Shown: piece by piece, positions 1 to 14,610 of the stretch
How the letters are laid out: every line of letters begins with the position of its first letter
Position numbering within the stretch: the first letter of the stretch is position 1
Assembly: GCF_037975245.1 (NCBI RefSeq)
Contig: NC_092569.1
Span: 24,659,168-24,723,167, forward strand
DNA length: 64,000 nucleotides
Direction of reading: 5' to 3'
Origin: Apostichopus japonicus
Taxonomy: Eukaryota > Echinodermata > Holothuroidea > Aspidochirotida > Stichopodidae
The notes under the pieces: model-generated
Told to the model about the DNA's origin: nothing
What the model saw: only the letters and a program-made list of their open reading frames with translations
Databases searched by the model: none
Position numbers and translations under genes: made by a program

Positions 1-53
1 TTACTAGAATACCTGATTGATTAGCTGTGATATGTGTATGAGCAATTTTGTTT

Positions 54-459
54 AATTACTCTGTAGTAATAATGGGGGAGGAGGAGTAGGAACTTCCAAA
101 TCATTTATGATTTTTTTTTTTTTTTTTTTTTTGCCTCCATTCAAATTTTTAATTACTCTGTAGTAATAATGGGTTTTGTAACTAGAGTTACAATCTTTAC
201 AGAGGGTAGAGAGGGGGTACAGTAATCTAGGGAATGTGGGAGTGGGAACTTCCAAATCATTTATGATTTTTTTTTTTTTTTTTTTGCCTCCATTCAAATT
301 TTTAATTACTCTGTATTAATAATGGGTTTTGTAACTAGAGTTACAATCTTTACAGAGGGTAGAGAGGGGGTACTGTCATCTAGGGTATGTGGGAGTGGGA
401 ACTTCCAAATTATTTATGATATTTTTTTTCTTTCCTTTTTTGCCTCTATTCAAATTTTT
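54..459. repeat. Tandem repeat, about 153-bp unit, three copies
   Basis: Three head-to-tail copies begin with AATTACTCTGTAGTAATAAT at 54, 151 and 304 and end with a T-run followed by GCCTCCATTCAAATTTTT. Copies 2 and 3 are about full length (153 and 156 bp). Copy 1 is about 97 bp and lacks the middle part, which carries the TTTTGTAACTAGAGTTACAA palindrome. Each copy contains a poly-T run of differing length, so a minus-strand reading frame here (Lys-rich) is an artefact. No protein or RNA family is recognised. Confidence 0.85.
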
Positions 460-1813
460 CTTTGAGTTTCACAGTCAGAGTTAAACATATTTTATTTCTC
501 TCCATGTTAAAGGAATAACACTCAATCATGTTCTTACAGCTTGGCTTGGTTGTTGAATAAGTTTTGCTTATATCGAAAGTGAGATATTCGTAGATGTTAT
601 TGACATATGGTCACTTCCAAACTGTAGTGGTTTATGTTGTTTTGAACTTTCAGGAACTTCTTAAAATTTATACAAAATCCCTATCATGGAAATGACTGAA
701 AATTGTTCGGGAAAGTTTGTTAGTTCTTAAATCAGAATGACAAGTGTGTTACAGAATTCACAGTTTGTAGAGATTAATTTCCTCGGACAGAAATGTTCCA
801 TCATCCATGTTTAAGTTACTATGGTAACGAGTGTCATCGCCATGTTCCATGTGTCCTAGGAGGTAGAAGCTGTAGGGAGAAGGAAAGGATATTGCCAGCT
901 AAGGTTCAAATATTTATTCTTTTCTTTCAAAATAAACTTATTGCCAAGTTCCAGTCATTGAATCATCCTTTAATTAATTGTAAATATGGTTCTTATTATT
1001 TTCTTTACAAATAATCTTTTCGTGGCAAAGTTTATTCCTCCAGGTTACTTTCTTTTTAGTCAAATACCAACAAGATTACTTACTTGTTCAAGTTGGGTTT
1101 CAATTACTTTTGAACATAAAAAACTTTCTCAGTGCACGCACAATGTAATATGATAAAATGTATTAGGAGTACTAAAATACGAAAAAGAGATTCATAGTGT
1201 GTGTAAAGTTATTTCAGTTTCAATGACTACCTACAATGTAAAAAAAAAAAAACAGCATATATATATTTTTTTTCTCCATGGAGTATAGGGACCATTGAGA
1301 ATAGTGAGTAATGAAACACTCCTTGTACTTAACATTATGCTGAGTTCTGAACAGGAACATGGAAATAGACATAGACAACATAGACAATATGTCCCACCCC
1401 TCCCCCTCCCTATGGCCTTAATCCCGTCCCTAACATATTTCATGTATTTAGGGTTATTATAATTTTTGCCATCAATATGCTAGAAAGTGATATAATGGCC
1501 ACTTGAGTCGAAACTTCAAACAAGGAATTTACAGACTGTCTGAAACCATATCCCATCTTATAGGCATGTATTATCAGTGGTACCATTTCTGTATATCTGG
1601 GAAGAAGGTGAACAGTTCGAATCTCCAAAAACGCAATTTTGAAATGGTTCGGAGAAAAAAAAAATTAAATTTAGAGGGACTACTACTAGAAGTACAACCC
1701 CTAAGGCATTGTGAATGACATAGGGGTTTTGCGAAATAATTGGGTCCTGGTTACATTTTACTGACTTGTAAACGCCCTCAAAACAGAGAAAGTTTCTGGC
1801 AAAGACAATCCCT
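460..1813. other. Gene-free stretch
   Basis: AT-rich sequence with scattered T and A runs. Small reading frames (for example 793-1014 on + and 1231-1443 on -) have no recognisable domain, splice partners or codon pattern. No RNA gene or mobile element was recognised. Confidence 0.5.
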
Positions 1814-2204
1814 AACCATGGTGAGGTTAAGTCATTGCAATATTCCCTATGACTGTAAGACTGTGAACCCTTTCTTCAGGGGGTCCGTAGACGGAATACG
1901 GTTCCTGGTTGTAAACGACTAACATCTATGCCATTAGAATACATGGCTGTTCAGTGACTACAGCGAAAGACCCATAGCTTACCAATCAGCTACAAATAAA
2001 GCCCCCAACCATGGTGAGGTTAAGTCATTGACAATATTCCTTATGACTGTAAGTCCTCAAACCCTTTCTTCATTGTCTCTGGGGGTCCGTAGACGGAATA
2101 CGGTTCCTTGGGTTGTAAACGACTAACATCTATGCCATTAGAATACATGGCAGTTCAGTGACTACTGCGCAAGACCCATAGCTTACCAATTAGTAGCTAC
2201 AAAT
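1814..2204. repeat. Local tandem duplication, two copies of about 190 bp
   Basis: Copy A (about 1814-1997) and copy B (about 2007-2204) both start with AACCATGGTGAGGTTAAGTC and end in a GCTACAAAT motif. They share long near-identical blocks, including GGGGTCCGTAGACGGAATAC and AACGACTAACATCTATGCCA. Copy B has small insertions, for example CATTGTCTCT before the GGGGTCCG block. Similarity is high enough to imply a fairly recent duplication. No coding capacity is convincing in either copy. Confidence 0.85.
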
Positions 2205-4549
2205 GAGTTTTAGTTGTTTATCATCCTCACGCCCCATCGCCACCCCAGTAAATTGTTAGTATACTCCTGAGTGGAGGTTGACACTTGAAAATCCGAGAGG
2301 AACATTCAACCGATGGAGGGTAGTCGCAGATAATTGTTCTTGAATGCCATTATAGCCTGCCACTGCTGTTAATATGCCATGATATAATTTACCGAGACAA
2401 TCCATCCCCACCCCTGAGTAATAACATGTCTAAACTGAGAGTATATAGGTTGACGTATAAACAGCTGAGTAGGATCAGATAACTCAAAATGAATACATCC
2501 AGTGAGAATTCTCCCGACAGTCGCTCTACATCAAGATTCTTGTATGTCAGTGCTCGTATCACACACGCCGCACACTCAAGTAAGGTAGCGTCGTCACATT
2601 TGATAGGAAGCTGGTTTACTGATAGAGCGACCCTGTCAGCCGAGGCATACCAGGAGTAGATTGGTAATCTGGTTATGATCTTTTGGTCATGTTATATTTT
2701 GAATGACAACTTCGCTGACATTAATTCATTATACACCAAACAATGATAGATGTATGTTTAATGTAGGGCTACTTAAAGGGATGCCGTGGCAAGAATTGAC
2801 ATTAAACTTAAATAAATTAACAAAGTTGTTTCAATGTTACGCCAATAACAACGAATAAAGTTATGAAGGTAATATGTACTATCAGGTGTAGCCATGGCAA
2901 CTACTGCTTGCAAGAATAGTGTTTTGTGAAACCTTTTTTCATTACTGCACGCTTCCTTTTTTTTCTTTTTTTCTTTTTTTTTTTACATAGCTAAGGGTTA
3001 ACGTTTGGTTGAAAGTGATCAATCAAAGTTTTATTCACCGAAAATCAAGAATGTTTGGTTTTTTAATTATAAATTTAAACAAAGTTCAATACACCACCTC
3101 CGACCTCCCCTCCCCCCCCCCCTCCCCCTAGCTCTTAACCCGTCCCATTTTACAATGATTATTGATAAGAAGAAAAGAGGAGTGTTTTATTTTGGCTTTT
3201 CTTTTCTATAACAGTCTGTATACCATGTCATGATTTTCGACAGACTGTGCGTGGGTGTACATGCGTTTATCATTGTATTCAGCTGCGCACGCGCCGGTCA
3301 CCTATAAATGTATGATATTGAGTTCAAATCACGTTCAATCATATTTCCACATTTCGTGTAAATGCATGACGCTGCAACGGGTATACCATAAGCAAAGTTT
3401 AACCAAGCACATACAGTCGTGTAGAAACCACAGTGTAAACTGAAGCTGTACCGTTGCAAGCCTATCTACGCGTTGTACGATACAGGTACAATCAAATTTT
3501 AGTAGCGATCTTACAATTTATGCTAATCCAACGTTTCTCAAGATCCAATTCGTTCTTCTAACTCTCATACTCTCTAACTAGGAAAACGCCTACTTCTGAA
3601 TTCATCATGCATTGATTTACTGCGTAGCAATGCAATGTGCAGTAGGCCTACATATTAAATGTTTAAAGAAATTCCATTAAAAGTATTAGAGTTTCTTTAA
3701 AACTTCTTTGCTGTGAACACACGTGATTACTATGATCACCTCTGTGCCTGCGTAATTGTGGTCCCTCTGTAACAGCATGGTGGTAAAACAGATTTACCTC
3801 CACGGTAACAGGTATATCGACATCAGTAAACCCTTAATAAGGTGTTATGTAGAGTATATATATATTGGCTACACATTAACAGACTTCAACAAATATATTA
3901 CCATCAACATCAAAGCATTTAACCCTGCCTATGACGTTTTTTTCTGTCTACTTAAACATACTTATCAAAATGTTTGAGGATGATTTGAATTATCTGCAAC
4001 TCCAGTTAAGTGCTCTCGAATACTTGTAGCAATTTCCAGTATGCCAAAATATGTTGGAGGGGTGGGGGGTTGCGGGTGTAACGTAATAGTGGAGAATTGT
4101 GCAGAAAAACACTCGTAATGCTTTTTCCCTATGCACCACCCCTTAGACTTATATGGCCTACGCCCTTTGGAAATGTTGGTGAATGTACACAATAAGTGGG
4201 TCTTTCCCTGACTCTCTGCCACTTTTACGAAATATTATGAGCAACACTTAAATCAACCCCTATGTCCTCATGATATACAGTTTGTTATCGTTCACTGACA
4301 CAAACCTGTGACATTTTCTTTAAAACAACCTTGGACGAGATATTTACGACTCAGTGTTTTTTGTACTTTGAACAATTTTACTCAAGCTTGTCAGAAATGT
4401 TATATGACATATAAAAGCACAATTACGGGGACTCGGTAAACAGCACAAAAGCTTGGAATTTTTGCTAAATAAACTTGACATAACTCTCAAAATTTAGACA
4501 ATATTAAAAGAGTTCACTTGCAGCATTGCCTCATAGTATAGCCTATATC
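2205..4549. other. Gene-free stretch with a C-rich tract
   Basis: No supported gene. There is a poly-T/C patch near 2950-2985 and a C-run near 3110-3127. Reading frames at 3005-3211, 3255-3443, 3756-3977 (+) and 3965-4222 (-) are short and unrecognised. Confidence 0.5.
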
Positions 4550-4815
4550 AATGCTATATGGTCGAGTGGCTAAATGCGCTGGCGTTACATACAGCAGCAA
4601 CGTAACCTAACCTCTGGGAGGTCGTGGATTCGACCCCTTGAAGTCGCCAAAGTATATGGTGGGTGTTTCATCCAAAAGAAATCCACGGTTTTTCGGATCG
4701 GAAATGGTCTTACCAAAATGTAAACAGTCCAAACTGAACTGTAACTTATTCGATTGGGATAGCAATTAGATTAGCCATTTTACATCTCCCATCTGCATAT
4801 GTGAATAATGTATAT
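4550..4815 (+). mobile_element. tRNA(Leu/Ser)-like SINE remnant
   Basis: The head resembles a class II tRNA. An A-box-like TGGTCGAGTGG lies at 4559-4569 and a B-box-like GGATTCGACCC at 4626-4636, with a long insert between them as in Leu/Ser tRNAs. The following body contains GGTGGGTGTTTCATC, similar to GGTGGGTTTTTCAT after the tRNA-like head at 33.65 kb. The two may therefore be related SINEs. There is no good acceptor-stem pairing, so a functional tRNA is unlikely. The 3' boundary is uncertain because the CACTG-type transposon starts at 4824. Confidence 0.5.
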
Positions 4816-5184
4816 ACGTACTGCACTGCAAAAACAAATTGGTTAATTTCATAACCAATTCCATTGTTTGGAATGTAATTGGTCAAGCCAACCATTATAT
4901 TGTTTACTTGTAACCAACGTACACCAATTTAGTAGGTAGTCCTGAACATTAGCAATAGGTTAACTACACCAACAATAATTGGTTCTAAGTACGTCATTAT
5001 ATGAGTCATATCCGTGACTTTGTTCTCTGCATGCTTTGGCTCGCCACGCGCGGGAAACCGCTCTCCGTTTAATTGTGTGCGTCCACCACTAGCACTGCAC
5101 TGCAATTTATTGTGTTAACCACCCAGTTACGTACGTACACAACACCATTACGTGAAGAACATTCTAACAGAATGGAACCTAGAA

Positions 5185-8100
5185 ATGCTTCACGAAGTCT
5201 TTGAAGGTAAGAAGATTATGTAAATTGTGCAGTAATAATCAATGTATTGGCATTACTGTAGGCTAAGGTTATACGGCCTAGCCTACCAATGCAACTTTAG
5301 TGACATGACAAGCGACGTTCGCCTAGTGTTACCACTAAATGTTAAGCCTAACATTATGATATAATAGCGCTGTAGGCCTAGGCCTCCTACAGTGCTGCGT
5401 ACACTACCGTACCTGCAGGCTGAGGTCTGTCCTAAGCTAGCACTGGACTAGTGTTATACTTGCTTAGTGCTAGACCTAGGTCCCAGGCTACTTTTTTTTA
5501 AATTTTGTTTCTCTGGAACTTGGAGGGTAACTATCCAGTCAAAATGTCCCCAGACCAAAACATCCCTGCATTTTTAGCAACCAAAATGTCCCCGCTTTTT
5601 ACCAAAATGTACATGGTATTGTAATGGCCTATTGCCAGTATTGGGTACAAAAATGTCCCAGCAGCTAGGAAATGTGAGAGGAATTTGAAAACTGAGTGTA
5701 AGGACGGAATTAGGAATGCTGAATTTTTTTCATCAACACGTTTTTATAATGTTAGGCCTGGGCTACTTGCTCAAGAAGAGGGATCGAATAATGAAGAAAA
5801 GTATACTTAGGGCCGTCAACCACTTCAATCCTTCGCATATGGGCTGTATGGTAGTACATTGCACCACGTACTAGCCTATATACTAGCCTAGTCACTCATT
5901 GTAGCCTATACTAGATGCACGTAACCCAAGCACTCATTGTGTTGCAAGTACTGCAGTAGGCTAGCACTCTTCAATTTTCCAGAAAACTACTGTGCCTTAT
6001 CAGTCACACCATCAACTGTGTTTTATTTTAGTTATTTTGCATTAACAAGACTCAGAGATTAAGTAGCATGCTAAATCATGTTTCAAGAGTGGAGTATATC
6101 ACACAATTTTAGAAAGCAATAGATGAGACAGTTCTTAAAGGGCTGTTTGCTCGGTGAGGGTGGGTTTAGTGGCATGTCACATGTCCCCCTAAAAATTATC
6201 GCTGCCCCCAAGTACCCCCAACGTCCACCATATGAGATTGACAGCCCACTTTTGTAAATTGATGTGTGTTATATTGCTGTAATGTACCCTCCTGTAGAAC
6301 ACTGAGTTTACTACTGTTTTTGAGGGTTCGTGGAGTGCCACTATGTAGGCACACAGTGCAAGCTACTCTATTAATATCAACTGTACACTTCAATATTCTC
6401 CCTATTAAATTGTGTGATTAACGGTATCAGCTACAGAACAGTATATCCCATATTTAATTGGCAATTGCAAAATGATACAAAAGGCCATAGGTGGAAAGAG
6501 TTGGGAAGCTGGGAGGCTCCTCCCTGGGATATTTGTTTACTTGAAGGGAAATTTTAGCAATTGGAGGGAAAGTTTTGTTTTTTACATGAAAACATGGAAG
6601 AAATTGTGGACAATTTTAGTTCAACTCCCTTCCTAGGAGATAAACATTTTTTATGCAGCTCCGCAAAAGGATTACAGTTGGCATACTGTACTGTAGCTTT
6701 ACTTGCTACACTCCGCTGTTCTGTAAATGTTTATTCTATTTGGGGTTAACTACAGATTAGACCAACTTATATACTTGTCTTTTTGCCTTCTGAACAGAAA
6801 ATGAAATCGACAAAGAAGCATTATTCTTGCTTGGAGAAGAGGATGTAAGGGCATGGATCCCAAAAACTGGCCCTCGCTTGAAATTTTTGAAGCGTCTAGC
6901 AGACCTCAAGGTGAGCCTCCTCTTCGTACTGTAGTTTTGATTCTGTGACTAGGGCTGGGCTCATGGGGTACACATGTTATGTATGTAAGAGGGATTTGCC
7001 CCTTTCAAGTTTACGGTGGCATCTAAAAGTGTTACATGGTATTAATAGTGATTCCTCAACATACATGTGTTACCAGGATGGATGTATGCGAACTTTCACA
7101 AGATACTGTTCCTACAGAAAACATTTGGTTAATGTACATTCTGATAAAATGTCTGAAGAGGAACCACATAGGCCTACCGATGGACCCTGTGAAAACCATG
7201 GGATTGTACCAGCAAATGTAAACCAACAGCAGGACAATGATAGCGAGTCTACATCTGATTATGAACCTGTTTGTGAAGTTTCACCTGAAATATTAGACTT
7301 TGATGAACATGGTGTTTGTACAGAAGCTGCTCTTTTTGTTTCAAAATTGAGATCATGTAGTTCTATGACCATGTCAAGCACTTCATTTGTTATTGAAATA
7401 TGATATCCTCAATGACACTATCATATATTCCAAAAAGAACCCATAGCTCTTAATTTTAATTATGTATAATACTTTATAACATCCTCTTCAGTGTACAGTT
7501 CTAGGTCATAATTCAGGGTAAAAAACTAAGGCTGTACAAAACAAAGAACTTCTGGTAGTATTAAGGAGGTGATTTCATAAAGCTTCAAGGTCCTGTCTAA
7601 CATCAGCTGTCATTTGTAGGCTACATGTGTTTTCATCCCATATCTTGTACTGAGTCAAACACACCCAAAATTTTCTAAACAGCTTAACTAAGGGCACTCC
7701 CATCTGGCGACACTGCAGAACCCCCAGAGGTTATTCCCCAAATTTATACAGGGGAAACATATCAGTAGTAATTCAAAACTGCTGTTTGTACTGACAGCTT
7801 TCAGAGTATCATGCTTTGGAGAGGCTAAATGGTTACACATCTCCCCCAACCCCCACATTTTCAAAGCACTTGTAGGCACAATCCTCCATTCAGATTACCC
7901 CCCCCCCCAAAAAAAAAATACTTCTCTTGTTCAGATATTATCACAGCTTCACATATTTTCCAATTTCTAGTTCAAGTTTCTGTTCCTTTCTTATAGATAC
8001 CTATGGGGCTGCTTCCTTGTATTTGATGCCAAGTCTGTTTACACCTGGCAGTGTTGCCATCAAGAAGGGAAGCCAGAAGAGATGGAAGCCAACCATATCG

Positions 8101-8949
8101 GAGAGCATGAGGGCTTTCATTGCAGTGCTACCAGTTAGTATTTTGCTTAGAGTATTATTGCATGTTGTGGACGGTAGCAGTCATGAGTGCAGAGTTTACT
8201 GCTTCAGCATTTTAAAGAAACTGTTATTTCATGGTATACACGAAGAAACTTTGTTTCAAAACATTTTGTAAATAATTGGTTGTAAGTTAAAAAAATTGTT
8301 TAGAACTTTGTGCTAGAAATGAAAGTTGTAAAAAGACTGATAGAATGGTTTGGTTAAAGTGATAATTAAGCAGCCTAAATGTGTTTTAACTACCTGGTCA
8401 AAACACAGCATCACAAATGCTAAGGAATAGGACATGCAGGGAGACTGGTGTAGTTGTAACCCATTTAACTATACCTTACTTTCTTATTTCTTTTAAATGC
8501 CTTTCAGTTCCAGTACCATTTTGATTATGATGGTTTGTTTCTTACATATCTTGTTCCCAATTGTGAACAGCTCATTTCAGTAACACATTTACTCATTTAC
8601 ATTGCAGGTTGGAGCGGACTTGGAGAAATTCAAGGAAGAAAGACACACAGAATGCCGAAACCATTCTGTTACTTGGCAGCCGCAGGTCGTAGTAATTGGC
8701 ACTTCTGTTCTGGATGTTCAGCAAGTCTTCGTATTTTTGAACAACATTGTATATTCCGTGCCCTCGGTTGTTAAAGGCATAGATGTCTGCTTTAAAACTT
8801 TTCAGGTCTTCAATATTGAATATCCATTGGAGTGTAAGTCTCTGTGGACCTTTCTGCAGAGAGGCATTTATAATATTGAAACACAGTATGATTCTGTAAC
8901 ACCACGGGTAAGAGAACTGCTGTCGATCCTGAGACCGGACTCTGACTAA
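5185..8949 (+). CDS. Transposon-borne SAM-domain / SAMD3-like protein gene (split, probably incomplete)
   Basis: Exon 1 (5185-5206) encodes MLHEVFE and ends G|GTAAGA. Exon 2 (6798-6910) follows a CAG acceptor. The split codon G+AA gives Glu, so the protein reads EENEIDKEALFLLGEED and then IPKTGPRLKFLKRL, a typical SAM-domain C-terminal helix. A later exon (about 7997-8133) contains KRWKPTISESMRAFI. It splices in phase (CCA|GTTAGT to GCAG|GTT) to the last exon (8608-8949), which contains DVCFKTFQVFNIEYPLEC and FLQRGIYNIET. From memory, SAM plus this C-terminal module occurs in SAMD3-like multicopy proteins of fish and marine invertebrates. The phase between exon 2 (phase 0) and the 7997 exon does not fit directly, so an exon is missing or unrecognised. 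A possible polyadenylation signal AATAAA lies at 9218. The function in transposition is unknown. Confidence 0.6.
6963..7403 (+). CDS. C2H2 zinc-finger ORF inside the transposon
   Basis: ATG at 6963 opens a 146-codon frame. Finger 1 is CYVC followed by H-x4-H (HLKVLH). Finger 2 is CYQDGC followed by a second H-x4-H (HLVNVH). An acidic, Ser-rich stretch and a C-terminal segment with AALFVSKLRS follow. Two fingers at the very N-terminus, followed by an AALF-x-KLR-type motif, are familiar from multicopy transposon-linked proteins in fish and invertebrates (recall, not searched). The ORF lies in the second intron of the SAM-like gene, on the same strand but in a different frame. It may be a separate gene or the first exon of one whose later exons are lost. 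An upstream in-frame GTG at 6945 was not preferred over the ATG. The expected role is nucleic-acid binding for the element. Confidence 0.55.
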   Translation: MGYTCYVCKRDLPLSSLRWHLKVLHGINSDSSTYMCYQDGCMRTFTRYCSYRKHLVNVHSDKMSEEEPHRPTDGPCENHGIVPANVNQQQDNDSESTSDYEPVCEVSPEILDFDEHGVCTEAALFVSKLRSCSSMTMSSTSFVIEI

Positions 8950-9217
8950 ACTTTGGTGGACATGTGCAAGGCTTCTGCTTGGCCATTAAATGGGCTTACT
9001 GAGTTGATATTGATTATTTTTTGACAAGTCTGAAAAGAGATCATTGCATGACAATATTTGTAATTAGCCTCCTTATTCATGTATCACTTCCTGTAGTTAC
9101 TGAAAATGTTGGAAATTGGTGTTTTTGTGGACGGGTTGCATAAGATTAATACTTGCAATACCAGGGAGGGGGAGGGGGTTACATGTCCCTTTTTGTCAAT
9201 TTTGTAAATTTTTATGG

Positions 9218-9223
9218 AATAAA
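9218..9223 (+). promoter_or_regulatory. Possible polyadenylation signal
   Basis: AATAAA lies about 270 bases after the stop codon of the SAM-like gene's last exon, within the same transposon. No experimental support is available; such hexamers occur by chance in AT-rich DNA. Confidence 0.3.
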
Positions 9224-10569
9224 AAAACAGGCAAAGTTAACATGTTACAATGTGACTAAATTTAAGTCTGATGTAATGCATACCGTGAAAGTATGTCACC
9301 AACTTTTTGTGGCATGCAGTTTTAGAGTATGAATTTCTGACCCTTGATATCTGTTTATTATAACCATGTTTGTACTCATTAAGTATCATTTGTTTTATTA
9401 CTTGAAGATACTAAACATCCACCTGAGTTATATGATAAGGTTTCAGTGGAGTAAGGGTTAAATTCTTTCATTCATTTGTCCGTCCACTAATTTTGGTTAT
9501 GTTGTTACTCAAACTGATGAAGTTTTCTGAATATTAAAGCTTGGGAATGTTTGTTTTTGAAGCTTTTCTTCAAATTGAACAGCTATAGTTTTCCTTATAT
9601 TTAGCAACATGAATTTTTGGGGAATGTTTTATCTATCCGTCCTTATTGCAACTTTTATGATACTGTTTTAATGATTTCAAGTGTAAACATTCAACTAAGT
9701 GTGCTATAAAACTAAAGCCATTTTACCAAGTGGTTTCTCTGATCAGTATTATGAATTCTACCATTAAAATTGTCTTGACAGCAGTTCCCTTTTCTGATAG
9801 GCTATTGTTCTCATTATAAAACTATGCACAATATTGCTGTTTACTTTCTTCAGAAAGGTTGGAATGGCAAATGTTTTAACAATGCAGATTCCGTCCATAG
9901 TGCTTGCCTGCCCTTTATTTAATAAAAGCTCCATTTCCTGTTGTTTTTTCTTTATTTGCACACGCACGGTCGGCACAGAAAATTGTAAAATCTTATATGC
10001 ATTGTTGCATTGATATTGTTTCTTTGCAAATGAACTAACCTTGACTGTATACCTCATATCATCCTTGCCATATCATTTTATGTAAATTGCATGCTGTTGT
10101 AGAGTTCCAAGAGCAATACATGATTGTGTTAAAGCTATAATACCATAAAAAAATGTTGTTCGATTCATTTTTGGCCTACACTGGAGAGCTGCAGTGCTGG
10201 ACGCTGGAACAGATGAGGGAGAGCTGACTGAAGTCAACAACCAATAACCAATTAATTGGTTAAGGAACAGGATTGGTTATGTCAACCACATAAATTGGTT
10301 GCATAATTAGTGGACTTAACCAATTTTATTGGTTAATGTAACCAATTTTCATTGTTTAATGACTTAACCAATTGATGTTGGTTATGGTAGCCAATTTATT
10401 GGTGGGACTCACAACAAGTGATCAAATTGGTTGAAATTAACCATTTTTTTGGTTGCATTCAACCAATTTGTTTTTGCAGTGTGTATGATCCTGGTCACAG
10501 TATGTTGGAAGTCTTCCGCTTAATCTATATATGTGATTATTTTATAAGATGCGAGTGATAGTCGTTTTC

Positions 10570-13134
<2,565 letters not shown>

Positions 13135-13530
13135 TATCACTATGGGGATATTTTTAGTCGGTATAACGTTCCCCTGGGCCAGTCGTTCGAAGTGTCACTA
13201 ACATTTGTTTACAAACAATTCTTGGTAGTATAAACTTTATAGTATTTTTTATCGATCACTTCCCAATATTAATATTATGATGGATATTTGTCATTAAAAG
13301 GAATGTGGGCTTTAAGAGGAAAGTTCTTTACTCCAGTAAGTTCATATATAGGCCTCTGATTACCATCATGGGGAATAATATTTCCTGGCAAATATTCCCC
13401 GAAGCATTATATCTCCAGGAGTCAAAGTTCTGGTACCATTAGAACATCTGTTCACAAACAATTCGTAGTATTTTTCTTTCTTTTTGGATTATATGGATAT
13501 TTGTTAAGTTCTAATTATTTAAAAAGCAAG
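13135..13530. repeat. Diverged tandem duplication, about 230-bp period
   Basis: Two related blocks lie at about 13139-13310 and 13367-13520. Both run: ATGGGGATA or ATGGGGAATA, then a CCCCTG/CCCCGA box, then ACATTTG or ACATCTG followed by TTTACAAACAATTC or TTCACAAACAATTC, TAGTATTTTT, and finally GGATATTTGT. Divergence is substantial, so the boundaries are approximate. No coding potential was seen. Confidence 0.5.
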
Positions 13531-13799
13531 ATGTCATACTAAGATAAATTGTCATGTCGACAATCTTCCTCCATAAATCATGGTATCAAAAGAAAATTAC
13601 ATCAAATACATAATACAAAGGTAAAATATCCAATGTGGATTGACAGCTCCTCCCCAGTGCGCAGGTGGGGGCGGGGATAAGGGGAAGCCCCCACCTTTGA
13701 TCGCCACTCGGGTGGAGGGGGGGGGTTAGTCAGGGATTCATGCATTCTGCTGGAGAAGAATAGGCACACTACTAGGGTGTACCCTCCCCGGGGGAACCA

Positions 13800-14610
13800 T
13801 CAACCACCTACACTATATAGGAGGCGGCTTGAATGGCCCCAGGGTTACACCCGTCCATTATAAAATCCTTCATTCGCCTCTGGACCTCCCATAAAGTTGC
13901 AGGCCCCTACCTTAACTCAGTGAAGGGAATTTTTAATAAATTATTATATATTAGCACAACCTTCCCTTGAGAGCTACTGATTAAACACCAAAATTATAGT
14001 CTAAATATGCCTCAGTATTCACAATTTTACTTTTTGGGTGTGGGCTGGGGAAGACCCCCTCACTCACATTAAAGTTGGCCTCAGTGGCTCCATGGCAGCA
14101 TCACATCCCTTATAAAATCTTCCATTCACATCTTGCCCTCCCGTAAAGATTTCAAGTCACTACCTAAATCAGTTGGAGGGGGGGGGGGGTTGTAGTTCAT
14201 TATCATTTATTAGCACAAACTTGCGGTAGAGCTTCTGGTAATGTAGTAATTGTTTGGTATTGTAATAATAATAAATATACTTGGTGCACAAGGTTATAAT
14301 AAAGCTACGAGTATCATCGAAATAAATGTTGTGGCATCTTTTATATCATGCCCATTCATGTTGCCACTCCCCCACCCCCTCCCCACCTCTGTCGTTCTTA
14401 AACCCGTACATAAAACTTAAAGTAGATGCGAGTAGTAAGTATAGAGCTTAAATATGCATCAGAATGCACAATTCCAAGTTTAAAATTTATAATATTATTT
14501 ACTGGGAGAAGACTCCCCCCCCAGCTTCAACGACCTCAGGGACCCACCTCACCCCGTTGATAAATTCCTGGATCAGTCCCCACCAACTCACTTTCCACTC
14601 AAAGCCTGTC
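13800..14610. repeat. Three diverged copies of a repeat unit
   Basis: Three blocks (about 13825-14040, 14075-14230 and 14330-14600) share an ordered set of motifs. These are TTATAAAATCYTYCATTC, a CTCCCRTAAAG box, TTAGCACAAMCTT, TAAATATGCMTCAG-ATKCACAATT, and a GGGGAAGACCCCC-type box. Not every motif is present in every block. The pattern points to old tandem duplication of a non-coding unit, possibly a decayed mobile element. Confidence 0.4.

Larger units (their letters stand above)
4824..10481 (+). mobile_element. CACTA/EnSpm-like DNA transposon, 5.66 kb
   Basis: The 5' end reads CACTGCAAAAACAAATTGGT, and the reverse complement of the 3' end begins with the same 20 bases plus one more (21-bp inverted repeat). 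Both ends are flanked by TG (4822-4823 and 10482-10483). Both subterminal zones are packed with direct and inverted AATTGGTT/AACCAATT motifs (4838-4985 and about 10240-10475). CACTG termini, a very short target duplication and subterminal repeats are the usual signs of the CACTA (EnSpm/CMC) superfamily; the assignment is inference. Inside are a split SAM-like gene (5185-8949) and a C2H2 ORF (6963-7403). No DDE/D transposase was recognised, so this copy may be non-autonomous or internally deleted. Confidence 0.75.
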
